Source: an uncultured Prevotella sp.
Lineage (GTDB): Bacteria > Bacteroidota > Bacteroidia > Bacteroidales > Bacteroidaceae
Assembly: GCA_945788545.1 (NCBI GenBank)
Contig: CALZMK010000018.1
Span: forward strand, 1-11,844
DNA length: 11,844 bases
Direction: 5' to 3'
Positions 1 to 6,460 of this stretch are shown here, piece by piece (positions within the stretch are counted from its first letter, which is position 1; each line of letters begins with the position of its first letter). Made by a program: the position numbers and the translations under genes. The notes beneath the pieces are model-generated. The model was not told where the DNA came from, did no database searches, and saw only the letters and a program-made list of their open reading frames with translations.

Positions 1-672
1 TATTACATCTTCGAGAACTCGGGAATGAAGATGGCACGCGACGGCAACTGGACAGTGCTGTTCGGCAAACTGATATCCACGGCAGTGCTGGCTCCGCTGG
101 CAATATTCTTCACATTCAAGGCCAACAGCGACTCCACTGTGTTCAACATCGACATGTACAAGAACATCCTGTTCAAGATGTTGGGCATACGCTCCAAGCG
201 ACATGTATATAAGAAAGAGGTGATCATCAACGACCCCGACTATATCAAGGACGCCGAGGAACTGATGAGGATATGCCGCGACATCAAGCAATACTCGCAT
301 GAGCACAGTCTGCTGAAGGCCCCCAACCCGATAAAGGTGTTCTTCCGCCCTGGCGACGACCAGGTGATAGAGGGTATCAACGAGAGACTTGAGGCGGTGA
401 TTGAGGACCTGTCGAACACGAAGGACAAGACCATCCTCAACGAACTGAACGCCCTGCCCATCATAGCCACACATGCCCACACCCGACCGTTTGTGCGCAA
501 ATGGATGAACGTGGTGACGGGAGTCATATTGCCGTTTGGCGTGTTCTTCTATCTCAGGATGTGGCGATTCCGACTGCGACTGCTGCGCGACCTGCGCAAT
601 ATCGTCGCTGCAAGCGAGAACATCATACGACGTGTGGAAGAGGGAAAGAAGGTCACTATCAGTATCGACTAA
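1..672 (+). CDS. LptF/LptG (YjgP/YjgQ) family permease, C-terminal part only
   Basis: The reading frame is open from base 1, so the gene starts upstream of the window; 223 residues remain. The family forms the inner-membrane part of the lipopolysaccharide export ABC transporter (with LptB). The fragment begins with an ENSGMKMARDGNW stretch leading into a membrane segment (about residues 18-38) that ends in FFTFKANSDS, which I recognise from Bacteroidota members of this family. A soluble, charged region of about 120 residues follows, then a second hydrophobic segment (about 169-186) and a basic amphipathic tail rich in Arg (RMWRFRLRLLRDLRN). The long C-terminal extension is longer than in E. 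coli LptF/G but common in this phylum. I cannot tell LptF from LptG with the N-terminus missing. It ends 88 bases before ribBA on the same strand, with no terminator between, so the two could be co-transcribed. Confidence 0.8.
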   Translation, partial: YYIFENSGMKMARDGNWTVLFGKLISTAVLAPLAIFFTFKANSDSTVFNIDMYKNILFKMLGIRSKRHVYKKEVIINDPDYIKDAEELMRICRDIKQYSHEHSLLKAPNPIKVFFRPGDDQVIEGINERLEAVIEDLSNTKDKTILNELNALPIIATHAHTRPFVRKWMNVVTGVILPFGVFFYLRMWRFRLRLLRDLRNIVAASENIIRRVEEGKKVTISID

Positions 673-700
673 GAGATTTACACCTTATTATATATAATAT

Positions 701-751
701 ATTAAAGGATTAAAGAATTAAAAAATTAAAGGATTAAAGAATTAAAGGATT
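701..751 (+). repeat. 8-base-period A/T microrepeat before ribBA
   Basis: The spacer between the permease and ribBA consists of six units of the form ATTAAARR (701-748) plus a partial seventh (ATT). The units read ATTAAAGG, ATTAAAGA, ATTAAAAA, ATTAAAGG, ATTAAAGA, ATTAAAGG. It ends ten bases before the ribBA start codon. A 28-base piece (709-736) recurs identically at 7416-7443, before the TPR gene. No TAnnTTTG promoter element is visible in this spacer. Confidence 0.85.
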
Positions 752-760
752 CTAAATAAT

Positions 761-1972
761 ATGGCAAGATTTGGACTTAGCACAATAGAAGAGGCCCTCG
801 ACGATTTCAGGGAGGGCAAGTTTGTCATCGTGGTGGATGACGAGGACCGTGAGAACGAGGGCGACCTGATTATCGCCGCCGAGAAGATCACGGCCGATAA
901 GGTGAATTTCATGCTGAAATATGCCAGGGGCGTGTTGTGCGCACCTATCACGTTGAGCAGAAGCGAGGAACTCGACCTGCCCCATCAGGTGGCCGACAAC
1001 ACCTCGATGCTCGGTACACCGTTCACAGTGACTATCGACAAACTCGAGGGCTGCACCACGGGAGTGTCGGCACACGACCGTGCCGCCACCATCCAGGCAT
1101 TAGCCGACCCCGCATCACGCCCCGAGACATTCGGCCGACCGGGACATATCAACCCCCTGTATGCCCAGGACATGGGAGTGCTGCGCCGCTCGGGACACAC
1201 CGAGGCAGCCATCGACCTATGCAAACTGGCAGGACTCTATCCCGCGGGAGCGCTCATGGAAATCATGAACGACGACGGGACAATGGCACGCATGCCCGAC
1301 CTCATGAAGTTTGCCGAGGAACACCAGATGCACATCATCACCATCAAAGACCTCATAGCCTACCGACTCAAGAAGGAATCCCTGATAGAGGTGGGCAACG
1401 AGGCCGACATGCCCACGAAATACGGTCACTTCCGCCTGATACCCTTCCGCCAGAGCTCCACCGGACTTGAGCACATGGCACTCATCAAGGGCGAATGGAA
1501 GGAAGACGAACCCATCCTCGTGAGAGTGCACTCATCATGCGCCACGGGCGACATCCTCGGCAGCAAGCGCTGCGACTGCGGCGAACAGTTGCACAAGGCC
1601 ATGGAGATGATAGAGAAAGAAGGAAAGGGAGTCATCATCTACATGCAACAGGAAGGCCGCGGCATAGGACTCATGAACAAGATTGCGGCATACAAGTTGC
1701 AGGAAGAGGGTATGGACACCGTTGACGCAAATATCCACTTAGGATTCAAGCCCGACGAGCGCGACTATGGTTGCGGAGCACAGATGTTGCGCCATCTGGG
1801 AGTGCACAAGATGCGCCTCATGACCAACAACCCCACAAAGCGAGTGGGACTGGAAGCATACGGACTGGAAATAGTGGAAAACGTGGCCATCGAGGTGTCG
1901 CCAAACGAATACGACTATCGCTATTTGAAGACCAAAAAAGAGCGCATGGGGCACGAATTGCACCTAAAATAA
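761..1972 (+). CDS. ribBA: Bifunctional DHBP synthase / GTP cyclohydrolase II (riboflavin synthesis)
   Basis: A 403-residue cytosolic fusion enzyme supplying both precursors of riboflavin. The N-terminal half (about 1-203) is 3,4-dihydroxy-2-butanone-4-phosphate synthase, which acts on ribulose 5-phosphate; it shows the acidic motif [12 protein letters not shown] (26-37), [14 protein letters not shown] (97-110) and GHTEAAIDL (145-153). The C-terminal half (about 208-400) is GTP cyclohydrolase [13 protein letters not shown]...KRCDCG supplies the zinc cysteines C260, C271 and C273, with the same spacing as in E. coli Rib[14 protein letters not shown] (296-308), RDYGCGAQ (334-341) and TNNPTKR (355-361) are further family motifs. 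Both active sites look intact and the length is normal. The ATG follows an A-rich leader with no Shine-Dalgarno. No FMN riboswitch fits in the 88-base upstream spacer. Codon use is C-ending (11 of 15 prolines are CCC). Confidence 0.97.
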   Translation: MARFGLSTIEEALDDFREGKFVIVVDDEDRENEGDLIIAAEKITADKVNFMLKYARGVLCAPITLSRSEELDLPHQVADNTSMLGTPFTVTIDKLEGCTTGVSAHDRAATIQALADPASRPETFGRPGHINPLYAQDMGVLRRSGHTEAAIDLCKLAGLYPAGALMEIMNDDGTMARMPDLMKFAEEHQMHIITIKDLIAYRLKKESLIEVGNEADMPTKYGHFRLIPFRQSSTGLEHMALIKGEWKEDEPILVRVHSSCATGDILGSKRCDCGEQLHKAMEMIEKEGKGVIIYMQQEGRGIGLMNKIAAYKLQEEGMDTVDANIHLGFKPDERDYGCGAQMLRHLGVHKMRLMTNNPTKRVGLEAYGLEIVENVAIEVSPNEYDYRYLKTKKERMGHELHLK

Positions 1973-2010
1973 ACTCAATGTTACACTTTTTATGTTGAAA
2001 AAATAAAAAA

Positions 2011-2031
2011 AAGCAAGAAATCTTCTTGTTT
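2011..2031 (+). terminator. Weak A/T-rich hairpin after ribBA
   Basis: CAAGAA (2014-2019) pairs with TTCTTG (2023-2028) around a three-base loop. Three more outer pairs, one a G-T wobble, extend the stem to 2011-2031. It is preceded by an A-rich run and followed by TTTAAT. It could be a weak terminator for ribBA, but the stem is poor in G/C and its right arm also holds the proposed -33 element of the next promoter, so it may be fortuitous. Confidence 0.3.
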
Positions 2032-2054
2032 AATGAATAATTTAATTAATTTTG
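2026..2054 (+). promoter_or_regulatory. Bacteroidota-type promoter for the aminotransferase gene
   Basis: TTG at 2026-2028 is followed after 18 bases by TAATTTTG at 2047-2054, matching the TAnnTTTG -7 element. The spacer is one base shorter than the usual 19-20. CA follows directly, giving the TAnnTTTGCA form seen at three other promoters here. Transcription would begin near 2060, about 20 bases before the start codon. Confidence 0.6.
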
Positions 2055-2078
2055 CAGCAAAAATAACCCAAAAATACA

Positions 2079-3272
2079 ATGGCACAACTATCAGATAGAT
2101 TGCAAAGACTTGCGCCATCGGCCACATTAGCCATGTCGCAGAAGAGTTCGGAGATGAAAGCACAGGGTATCGACGTCATCAACATGAGCGTGGGAGAGCC
2201 CGACTTCAACACCCCCGACCACATTAAGGAAGCCGCCAAGAAGGCTGTTGACGACAACTTCTCGAGATACTCCCCAGTGCCGGGCTACCCCGACCTGAGA
2301 AAAGCCATCGTGGCCAAGCTCAAGAAGGAGAACGGTCTTGACTACACGGTGAACGAGGTGCTCGTGTCGAACGGAGCCAAGCAGAGCGTGTGCAACACCG
2401 TGATGGCATTGGTGAACGACGGCGAGGAAGTGATTATCCCTGCACCCTATTGGGTGTCATATCCCCAGATGGTGAAGTTGGCAGGCGGTGTACCCGTAAT
2501 CGTCGAGGCAGGATTCGACCAGAACTTCAAGATGACACCCGAGCAGCTTGAGGCAGCCATCACCCCCAAGACACGCATGATTATCCTCTGCTCACCGAGC
2601 AACCCAACGGGAAGCGTGTATTCGAAGAGTGAACTGGAGGCATTGGCAGAGGTTATCAAGAAGCACGACGACCTCTTCGTACTGGCCGACGAGATATACG
2701 AGCACATCAACTACATCGGACACCATGAGAGCATTGCCCAGTTCCCCGGAATGAAGGAGCGCTCAATCATTGTGAACGGAGTGTCGAAGGCATACGCCAT
2801 GACGGGATGGCGCATTGGATACATTGCCGCCCCGGAGTGGATAGTCAAGGGATGCAACAAGTTGCAGGGACAATACACCAGCGGTCCGTGCTCAGTGAGC
2901 CAGAAGGCAGCCGAATTTGCCTACACGGCATCACAGGAATGTGTGGAGCAGATGCGCCAGGCATTCGAACGCCGCCGCGACCTCATAGTGAAACTGGCCA
3001 AGGACATCCCCGGACTGGAGGTGAACGTGCCCGAGGGAGCATTCTACCTGTTCCCCAAGTGCAGCAGTTTCTTCGGTAAGAAATGCGGTGACACAGTCAT
3101 CAACACATCCTCCGACTTCGCCATGTACCTGCTCGAGACAGCACACGTGGCAACTGTAGGTGGCGACGCCTTCGGCGACCCCGAATGTTTCCGCATGAGC
3201 TATGCTACAAGCGATGAGAATATAGTTGAAGCAATGCGCCGAATAAAGGATGCATTGTCAAAATTAGCATAA
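2079..3272 (+). CDS. aspC: Class I/II PLP-dependent aspartate aminotransferase
   Basis: A 397-residue cytosolic fold-type I transaminase. Aspartate/2-oxoglutarate exchange is the likely reaction. The PLP-binding lysine is K237 in SKAYAMTGWRIGY. Other cofactor contacts are N175 in SPSNPTG (172-178), D204 and Y207 in LADEIYEH, and R245. R372 in FRMSY should bind the substrate alpha-carboxylate. The NGAKQSVCN segment places a lysine (K101) where Thermus-type aspartate aminotransferases carry the lysine that contacts the substrate side-chain carboxylate, which favours an acidic substrate over an aromatic or aliphatic one. Some relatives also transaminate prephenate, and that cannot be excluded from sequence. 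The gene has its own promoter 25 bases upstream and stands alone. Symbol by function: this is the Thermus/Rhizobium-like subgroup, not the E. coli AspC subgroup. Confidence 0.93.
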   Translation: MAQLSDRLQRLAPSATLAMSQKSSEMKAQGIDVINMSVGEPDFNTPDHIKEAAKKAVDDNFSRYSPVPGYPDLRKAIVAKLKKENGLDYTVNEVLVSNGAKQSVCNTVMALVNDGEEVIIPAPYWVSYPQMVKLAGGVPVIVEAGFDQNFKMTPEQLEAAITPKTRMIILCSPSNPTGSVYSKSELEALAEVIKKHDDLFVLADEIYEHINYIGHHESIAQFPGMKERSIIVNGVSKAYAMTGWRIGYIAAPEWIVKGCNKLQGQYTSGPCSVSQKAAEFAYTASQECVEQMRQAFERRRDLIVKLAKDIPGLEVNVPEGAFYLFPKCSSFFGKKCGDTVINTSSDFAMYLLETAHVATVGGDAFGDPECFRMSYATSDENIVEAMRRIKDALSKLA

Positions 3273-3281
3273 AAAGCGAGG

Positions 3282-3359
3282 AATAAGTGCCATAATCAAT
3301 GAAGAAATCAAAAAAATGTAGTTAAAACTTATTAATTCATTGCGATTTTGGCACTTATT
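3282..3359. repeat. Interrupted inverted repeat over the exbB promoter
   Basis: AATAAGTGCCA (3282-3292) is the exact reverse complement of TGGCACTTATT (3349-3359). After a T/T mismatch, pairing resumes: AATC (3294-3297) with GATT (3344-3347), then, past an unpaired GC (3342-3343), AATGAA (3298-3303) with TTCATT (3336-3341). That makes 21 pairs around a 32-base loop (3304-3335). No T tract follows directly, so it is a poor intrinsic terminator. The right arm contains the -33 element of the exbB promoter. Confidence 0.8.
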
Positions 3360-3370
3360 TATTAACTTTG
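3340..3370 (+). promoter_or_regulatory. Consensus promoter of the exbB-tonB operon
   Basis: TTG at 3340-3342, a 20-base spacer, then TAACTTTG at 3363-3370: an excellent match to the Bacteroidota vegetative consensus. The transcript would begin near 3377, giving a leader of about 100 bases. The -33 element lies inside the right arm of the inverted repeat at 3282-3359, so a factor or structure at the repeat would affect promoter access. Confidence 0.75.
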
Positions 3371-3478
3371 TCGCTCGTAAGGAGTAAACTCCGTCAAGAC
3401 ACTTGTTGAACACTTAAAAAAACAATCAAGCGAATATCATTTTAATTCATTAAATAACTAAAAAAAATTAAAAGTATT
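3371..3478 (+). promoter_or_regulatory. Long untranslated leader of exbB with a small hairpin
   Basis: About 100 bases lie between the predicted start site and the exbB ATG. GGAG (3381-3384) pairs with CTCC (3389-3392) around a TAAA loop, near the predicted 5' end; a second small hairpin, CAAG-ACA-CTTG, lies at 3395-3405. The remainder is A/T-rich and unstructured up to the start codon. No known riboswitch or clear Fur-type operator was recognised. A 5' hairpin stabilising the mRNA is one possible role. Confidence 0.4.
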
Positions 3479-4312
3479 ATGGCAACAAAAACAAATGCTG
3501 CAGCCCCAGCTAAGAAATCATCGGGCTTTAAGGGAGTTAAGAACGCTATCTGGATTCTTGTAATCTGCTGTGTAGCCGCTTACGCATTCTATTTCCAGGT
3601 ACTCGGTGCACCTGACAACTTCGCAGGTGGCGATCCTACTGGACACCCAGTAAACCTTATGGGTACCGTGTATAAGGGAGGTTTCGTTGTAGGTCTTATC
3701 TTGACTCTTCTTCTCTCTGTTATCTGCCTTGGTGTTGAGCGTTTCTTCGCCCTCAAGAGTGCATTCGGTACTATGAGCCTTGGCAAGTTCACTACTCAGG
3801 TTAAGGAACTCATCAAGTCTGGTAAGTTCGACGAGGCTACAGCTCTCTGCAACAAGATGAAGGGTTCAGTAGCTAACGTTGTTCTCGCTTCTATCAACGC
3901 TTACAAGGACGCTGAAGCTAACAACACTCTGAAGAAGGCTCAGAAGATCGCCAAGATCCAGCAGGCTCACGAGGAGGCTACTCAGCTTGAGATGCCTACT
4001 CTCCAGATGAACTTGCCTATCGTTGCTACCATCGTTACCCTCGGTACTCTTACCGCTCTGTTCGGTACTGTGCTCGGTATGATCCGTTCATTCCAGGCTC
4101 TGTCTGCAGGTGGTGGTGCTGACTCTATGGCACTGTCTGCCGGTATTTCTGAGGCCCTTGTGAACACAGCATCAGGTATTTTGACATCTTGGTTCGCAGT
4201 AGTTATCTATAACTTCTTCACAAACAAGATTGACAAGTTGACTTACGCCCTCGACGAGGTTGGTTACACAATTGCATCTACATACGACGTTAACCACACA
4301 GAAGAGGCTTAA
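3479..4312 (+). CDS. exbB: MotA/TolQ/ExbB proton-channel protein
   Basis: A 277-residue inner-membrane protein, the pentameric scaffold of the TonB motor, which uses the proton gradient to power outer-membrane transport. Four hydrophobic segments are visible (about 23-42, 67-88, 180-202 and 224-248), one more at the N-terminus than E. coli ExbB. The cytoplasmic domain (about 93-178) is helical and rich in Lys, Glu and Ala. TLTALFGTVLGMI (190-202) and SEALVNTASGILTSWFAVVIYN (from 224) are family signatures; E225 and T230 align with the functional E176 and T181 of E. coli ExbB. It is first of six genes behind a consensus promoter and long leader. Codon use differs from the upstream genes: all six prolines are CCT or CCA, and GCT and GGT dominate, suggesting high expression. 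TolQ is an alternative name, but the tonB gene downstream favours ExbB. Confidence 0.92.
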   Translation: MATKTNAAAPAKKSSGFKGVKNAIWILVICCVAAYAFYFQVLGAPDNFAGGDPTGHPVNLMGTVYKGGFVVGLILTLLLSVICLGVERFFALKSAFGTMSLGKFTTQVKELIKSGKFDEATALCNKMKGSVANVVLASINAYKDAEANNTLKKAQKIAKIQQAHEEATQLEMPTLQMNLPIVATIVTLGTLTALFGTVLGMIRSFQALSAGGGADSMALSAGISEALVNTASGILTSWFAVVIYNFFTNKIDKLTYALDEVGYTIASTYDVNHTEEA

Positions 4313-4341
4313 TTGTTTTACCTTTTAATTAGCGAATAATA

Positions 4342-4956
4342 ATGGGTAAAATAAAGATACAGAAAAAAGACGTCTGGATTGACATGACTCCTATGTCGGA
4401 CGTGATGACCCTTCTTCTGTGCTTCTTTATGTTGACATCAACATTCTTGCAGCCAGAACCGATTCAGGTCAATACGCCAAGTTCAGTGTCGGAGGTCAAG
4501 GTGCCCGAGAAGAATGTGCTGAACATTCTTGTTGGCACTGACGGTAAGATCTTCGTCGGAACCGACAATAAGAACGACATGTTGGCCATCATGCAGACTG
4601 TCACCGACAAATTCGGCATCACGCTGAACGGTGCGCAGATCAAGAAGTTCAAGGAAGAGTCGATGATTGGTGTACCCGTCACCAAGCTCCCCGACTACCT
4701 CAACCTTGAGCCCGAGAAGATGGCCGAAGTCATCAAGACGCTTGGAGTTCCCACCGATAGTATCGATGGGGGAATGAGTGAATTTCAAGAGTGGGTAAAG
4801 GCAGCTCGCGATGCCAACCCTGACATTCGTATCGCCATCAAGTGCGATAGCAAGACTCCTTACAAGGCAGTCAAGGCGCTTATGTCAGAGCTTCAGGACA
4901 TGGAAGAGAACCGTTACCAGCTGATTACAAATCTTAAAACGTCATCGGAGGAATAA
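4342..4956 (+). CDS. exbD: ExbD/TolR family protein, first copy
   Basis: A 204-residue protein with a short cytoplasmic N-terminus, one membrane helix (about 20-38, in SDVMTLLLCFFMLTSTF) and a periplasmic domain. IDMTPMSD carries the conserved proton-relay aspartate (D20), equivalent to D25 of E. coli ExbD. The C-terminal part (from about 158; DIRIAIKCDSKTPYKAVKAL) matches the usual ExbD periplasmic fold. The protein is about 60 residues longer than E. coli ExbD (141); the extra length lies between the two (about 75-155, with a Leu/Pro/Glu-rich stretch). It follows exbB by 29 bases and precedes a second exbD by 2 bases, so the two ExbD proteins are probably made together and may form a mixed dimer within one ExbB ring. 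Confidence 0.92.
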   Translation: MGKIKIQKKDVWIDMTPMSDVMTLLLCFFMLTSTFLQPEPIQVNTPSSVSEVKVPEKNVLNILVGTDGKIFVGTDNKNDMLAIMQTVTDKFGITLNGAQIKKFKEESMIGVPVTKLPDYLNLEPEKMAEVIKTLGVPTDSIDGGMSEFQEWVKAARDANPDIRIAIKCDSKTPYKAVKALMSELQDMEENRYQLITNLKTSSEE

Positions 4957-4958
4957 AC

Positions 4959-5600
4959 ATGGCAAAGAAAAAAGAAAGCAAGCAGAAAAAGATGAACACC
5001 CGCGTGGACTTCACGCCTATGGTGGACATGATGATGCTTCTTATCACGTTCTTCATGCTGTGTACCACTCTGAGCAAGCCTCAGGCTATGCAGTTGACGA
5101 TGCCTAGCAACGACAAGAACGTACAGGACGAGGACAAGTCTGCAACAAAGGCTTCCCACACCATCACGCTCATTCTTGCTGGCAATGATAAGATTTACCA
5201 CATCGACGGTTTGCCAAAGTATGACGACCCGACATGCCTTAAGGAAACAACATGGGGCAAGGATGGTATCCGCAAGGTGCTCATCAGCCACGTGACCGAG
5301 GAAGGTATTGCACCGGTAGCAAAGATCATGCTGGCAAAGCAGAAACTGGATGAGAAGAAGATCAAGTACAATATGCCGGACAGCCTTTACCAGAAGGAGC
5401 TCGCTGAGATCAAGAACGGTAATCTGGACGGTGAGAAGGTGCCCAAGCTTACAATCATCATCAAGCCTCTTGACACTGCTTCTTATAAGAACATGGTTGA
5501 CGCTCTCGATGAAATGCAGATTTGCAGTATCGGTACTTACGTAATCGACAAGATCAACGAAGACGATATGAAACTGCTCGGTTTGAAGGGTGTAAAGTAA
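4959..5600 (+). CDS. exbD: ExbD/TolR family protein, second copy
   Basis: A 213-residue partner of the preceding ExbD. A Lys-rich cytoplasmic N-terminus (MAKKKESKQKKMN) leads into VDFTPMVDMMMLLITFFML, with the conserved aspartate at D23 and one membrane helix (about 22-40). A periplasmic domain follows, containing an insertion (about 75-160) not seen in E. coli ExbD; KVPKLTIIIKPLDTASYKNMVDALDEM resembles the family's closing strand-helix unit. It is clearly diverged from the first copy (different insert and N-terminus), so it is an old duplication rather than an assembly error. The start codon is two bases after the previous stop, suggesting translational coupling. Function: stator component transmitting proton-motive force to TonB, paired with ExbB. 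Confidence 0.92.
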   Translation: MAKKKESKQKKMNTRVDFTPMVDMMMLLITFFMLCTTLSKPQAMQLTMPSNDKNVQDEDKSATKASHTITLILAGNDKIYHIDGLPKYDDPTCLKETTWGKDGIRKVLISHVTEEGIAPVAKIMLAKQKLDEKKIKYNMPDSLYQKELAEIKNGNLDGEKVPKLTIIIKPLDTASYKNMVDALDEMQICSIGTYVIDKINEDDMKLLGLKGVK

Positions 5601-5623
5601 AAACTATTAAAACGTAAAGAACA

Positions 5624-6457
5624 ATGTCAAAAGTAGATCTTTTAGATAATAATTGGGTCGATCTCGTATTCGAAGGCCGTAACAAGGAATACGGTGCATA
5701 CGTTCTCCGCAAGGAGACTGGCAAGCGTAACCTTAAGTCAATGTTGCTCGTGTTTGCAGTTATCATTGCAATCATGGCAGCTGTGGCAGCAAAGGTAGCC
5801 ATCGAGAACGCTTTCCCCAAGAAGGTAGCTATGGAAACTGATGTCGAGCTCTCTAAGTTGGCCCAGAAGAAGGAAGCCAAGGTAGAGAAGAAGGCCCCAG
5901 TGAAGGTTGAAGAGCAGAAAGTTGTTGAGAAGGTGAAGAGCTCAGTGAAGTTTACTCCTCCTGTCATCAAGAAGGATGACGAGGTTAAGCCCGAAGAGGA
6001 GCTCAAGAGCCAGGAAGACCTCAACAAGACAAACACTGCCATCGGTTCGTTCGACGTAAAGGGTAACGACGAGGCTGGCGGTGAGGTGCTCAAGGCCAAG
6101 GAAGTAATTGCTCAGCCTGAGCCTCCAAAGGAAGAAGAGACCAAAGTCTTCGACGTGGTAGAGGTGATGCCGTCATTCCCTGGCGGTCAGGGTGCACTCT
6201 TCGAGTGGCTTAGCAAGAACATCAAGTATCCTGTTGTAGCTGAGGAGAATGGAGTACAGGGCCGCGTTATCGTGACCTTCGTGGTAGAGCGCAATGGTTC
6301 TATCACCGACGTACAGGTTGTTAAGTCGGTTGACCCGTCACTCGACAAGGAAGCTGTACGCGTGGTTAAGGCAATGCCCCACTGGATTCCTGGTAAGCAG
6401 AATGGTAGTGCAGTGCGTGTGAAGTTCACCGTACCTGTAACATTTAGACTTCAGTAA
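5624..6457 (+). CDS. tonB: TonB energy-transducing protein
   Basis: A 277-residue periplasm-spanning protein that carries energy from ExbB/ExbD to TonB-dependent outer-membrane receptors. The cytoplasmic N-terminus has the Bacteroidota signature NNWVDLVFEGRNKEYGAYVL (9-28), then one membrane helix (about 38-58). A Lys/Glu/Val-rich spacer (70-175) with a short PEPP segment crosses the periplasm; it is less proline-rich than the E. coli linker. The C-terminal TonB domain (about 185-277) contains PSFPGGQGALFEWLSKNIKYP, GRVIVTFVVERNGSITDVQVV and the closing KFTVPVTFRLQ. All domains are present at normal length. It lies 23 bases after exbD and only 3 bases before the PstS-like lipoprotein gene, indicating one transcript. 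Confidence 0.94.
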   Translation: MSKVDLLDNNWVDLVFEGRNKEYGAYVLRKETGKRNLKSMLLVFAVIIAIMAAVAAKVAIENAFPKKVAMETDVELSKLAQKKEAKVEKKAPVKVEEQKVVEKVKSSVKFTPPVIKKDDEVKPEEELKSQEDLNKTNTAIGSFDVKGNDEAGGEVLKAKEVIAQPEPPKEEETKVFDVVEVMPSFPGGQGALFEWLSKNIKYPVVAEENGVQGRVIVTFVVERNGSITDVQVVKSVDPSLDKEAVRVVKAMPHWIPGKQNGSAVRVKFTVPVTFRLQ

Positions 6458-6460
6458 TTT

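Noticed and set aside
673..760. FMN riboswitch before ribBA
   Set aside because: The spacer is only 88 bases of A/T repeats and contains none of the conserved G/C-rich helices of that riboswitch.
937..1470. 177-residue Arg/His-rich frame within ribBA
   Set aside because: Out-of-frame shadow; extreme Arg, His and Pro content comes from reading C-ending codons in the wrong frame.
3282..3359. Inverted repeat as the ends of a miniature transposable element
   Set aside because: No target-site duplication flanks it, the arms are interrupted and paired well inward, and no second copy is in the window.
3371..3478. Fur-type iron operator in the exbB leader
   Set aside because: I looked for an inverted GATAAT-like repeat and found none convincing. 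Regulation by iron remains possible, but the sequence does not show it.
4342..5600. Adjacent exbD genes as an assembly duplication
   Set aside because: The two proteins differ throughout, including N-terminus and insert, and share no long identical DNA.
5554..6099. 181-residue open frame on the minus strand opposite tonB
   Set aside because: It is antisense to a gene with clear domains, is Ser/Thr-rich as expected from reversed Lys/Glu codons, and has no recognisable domain or promoter.
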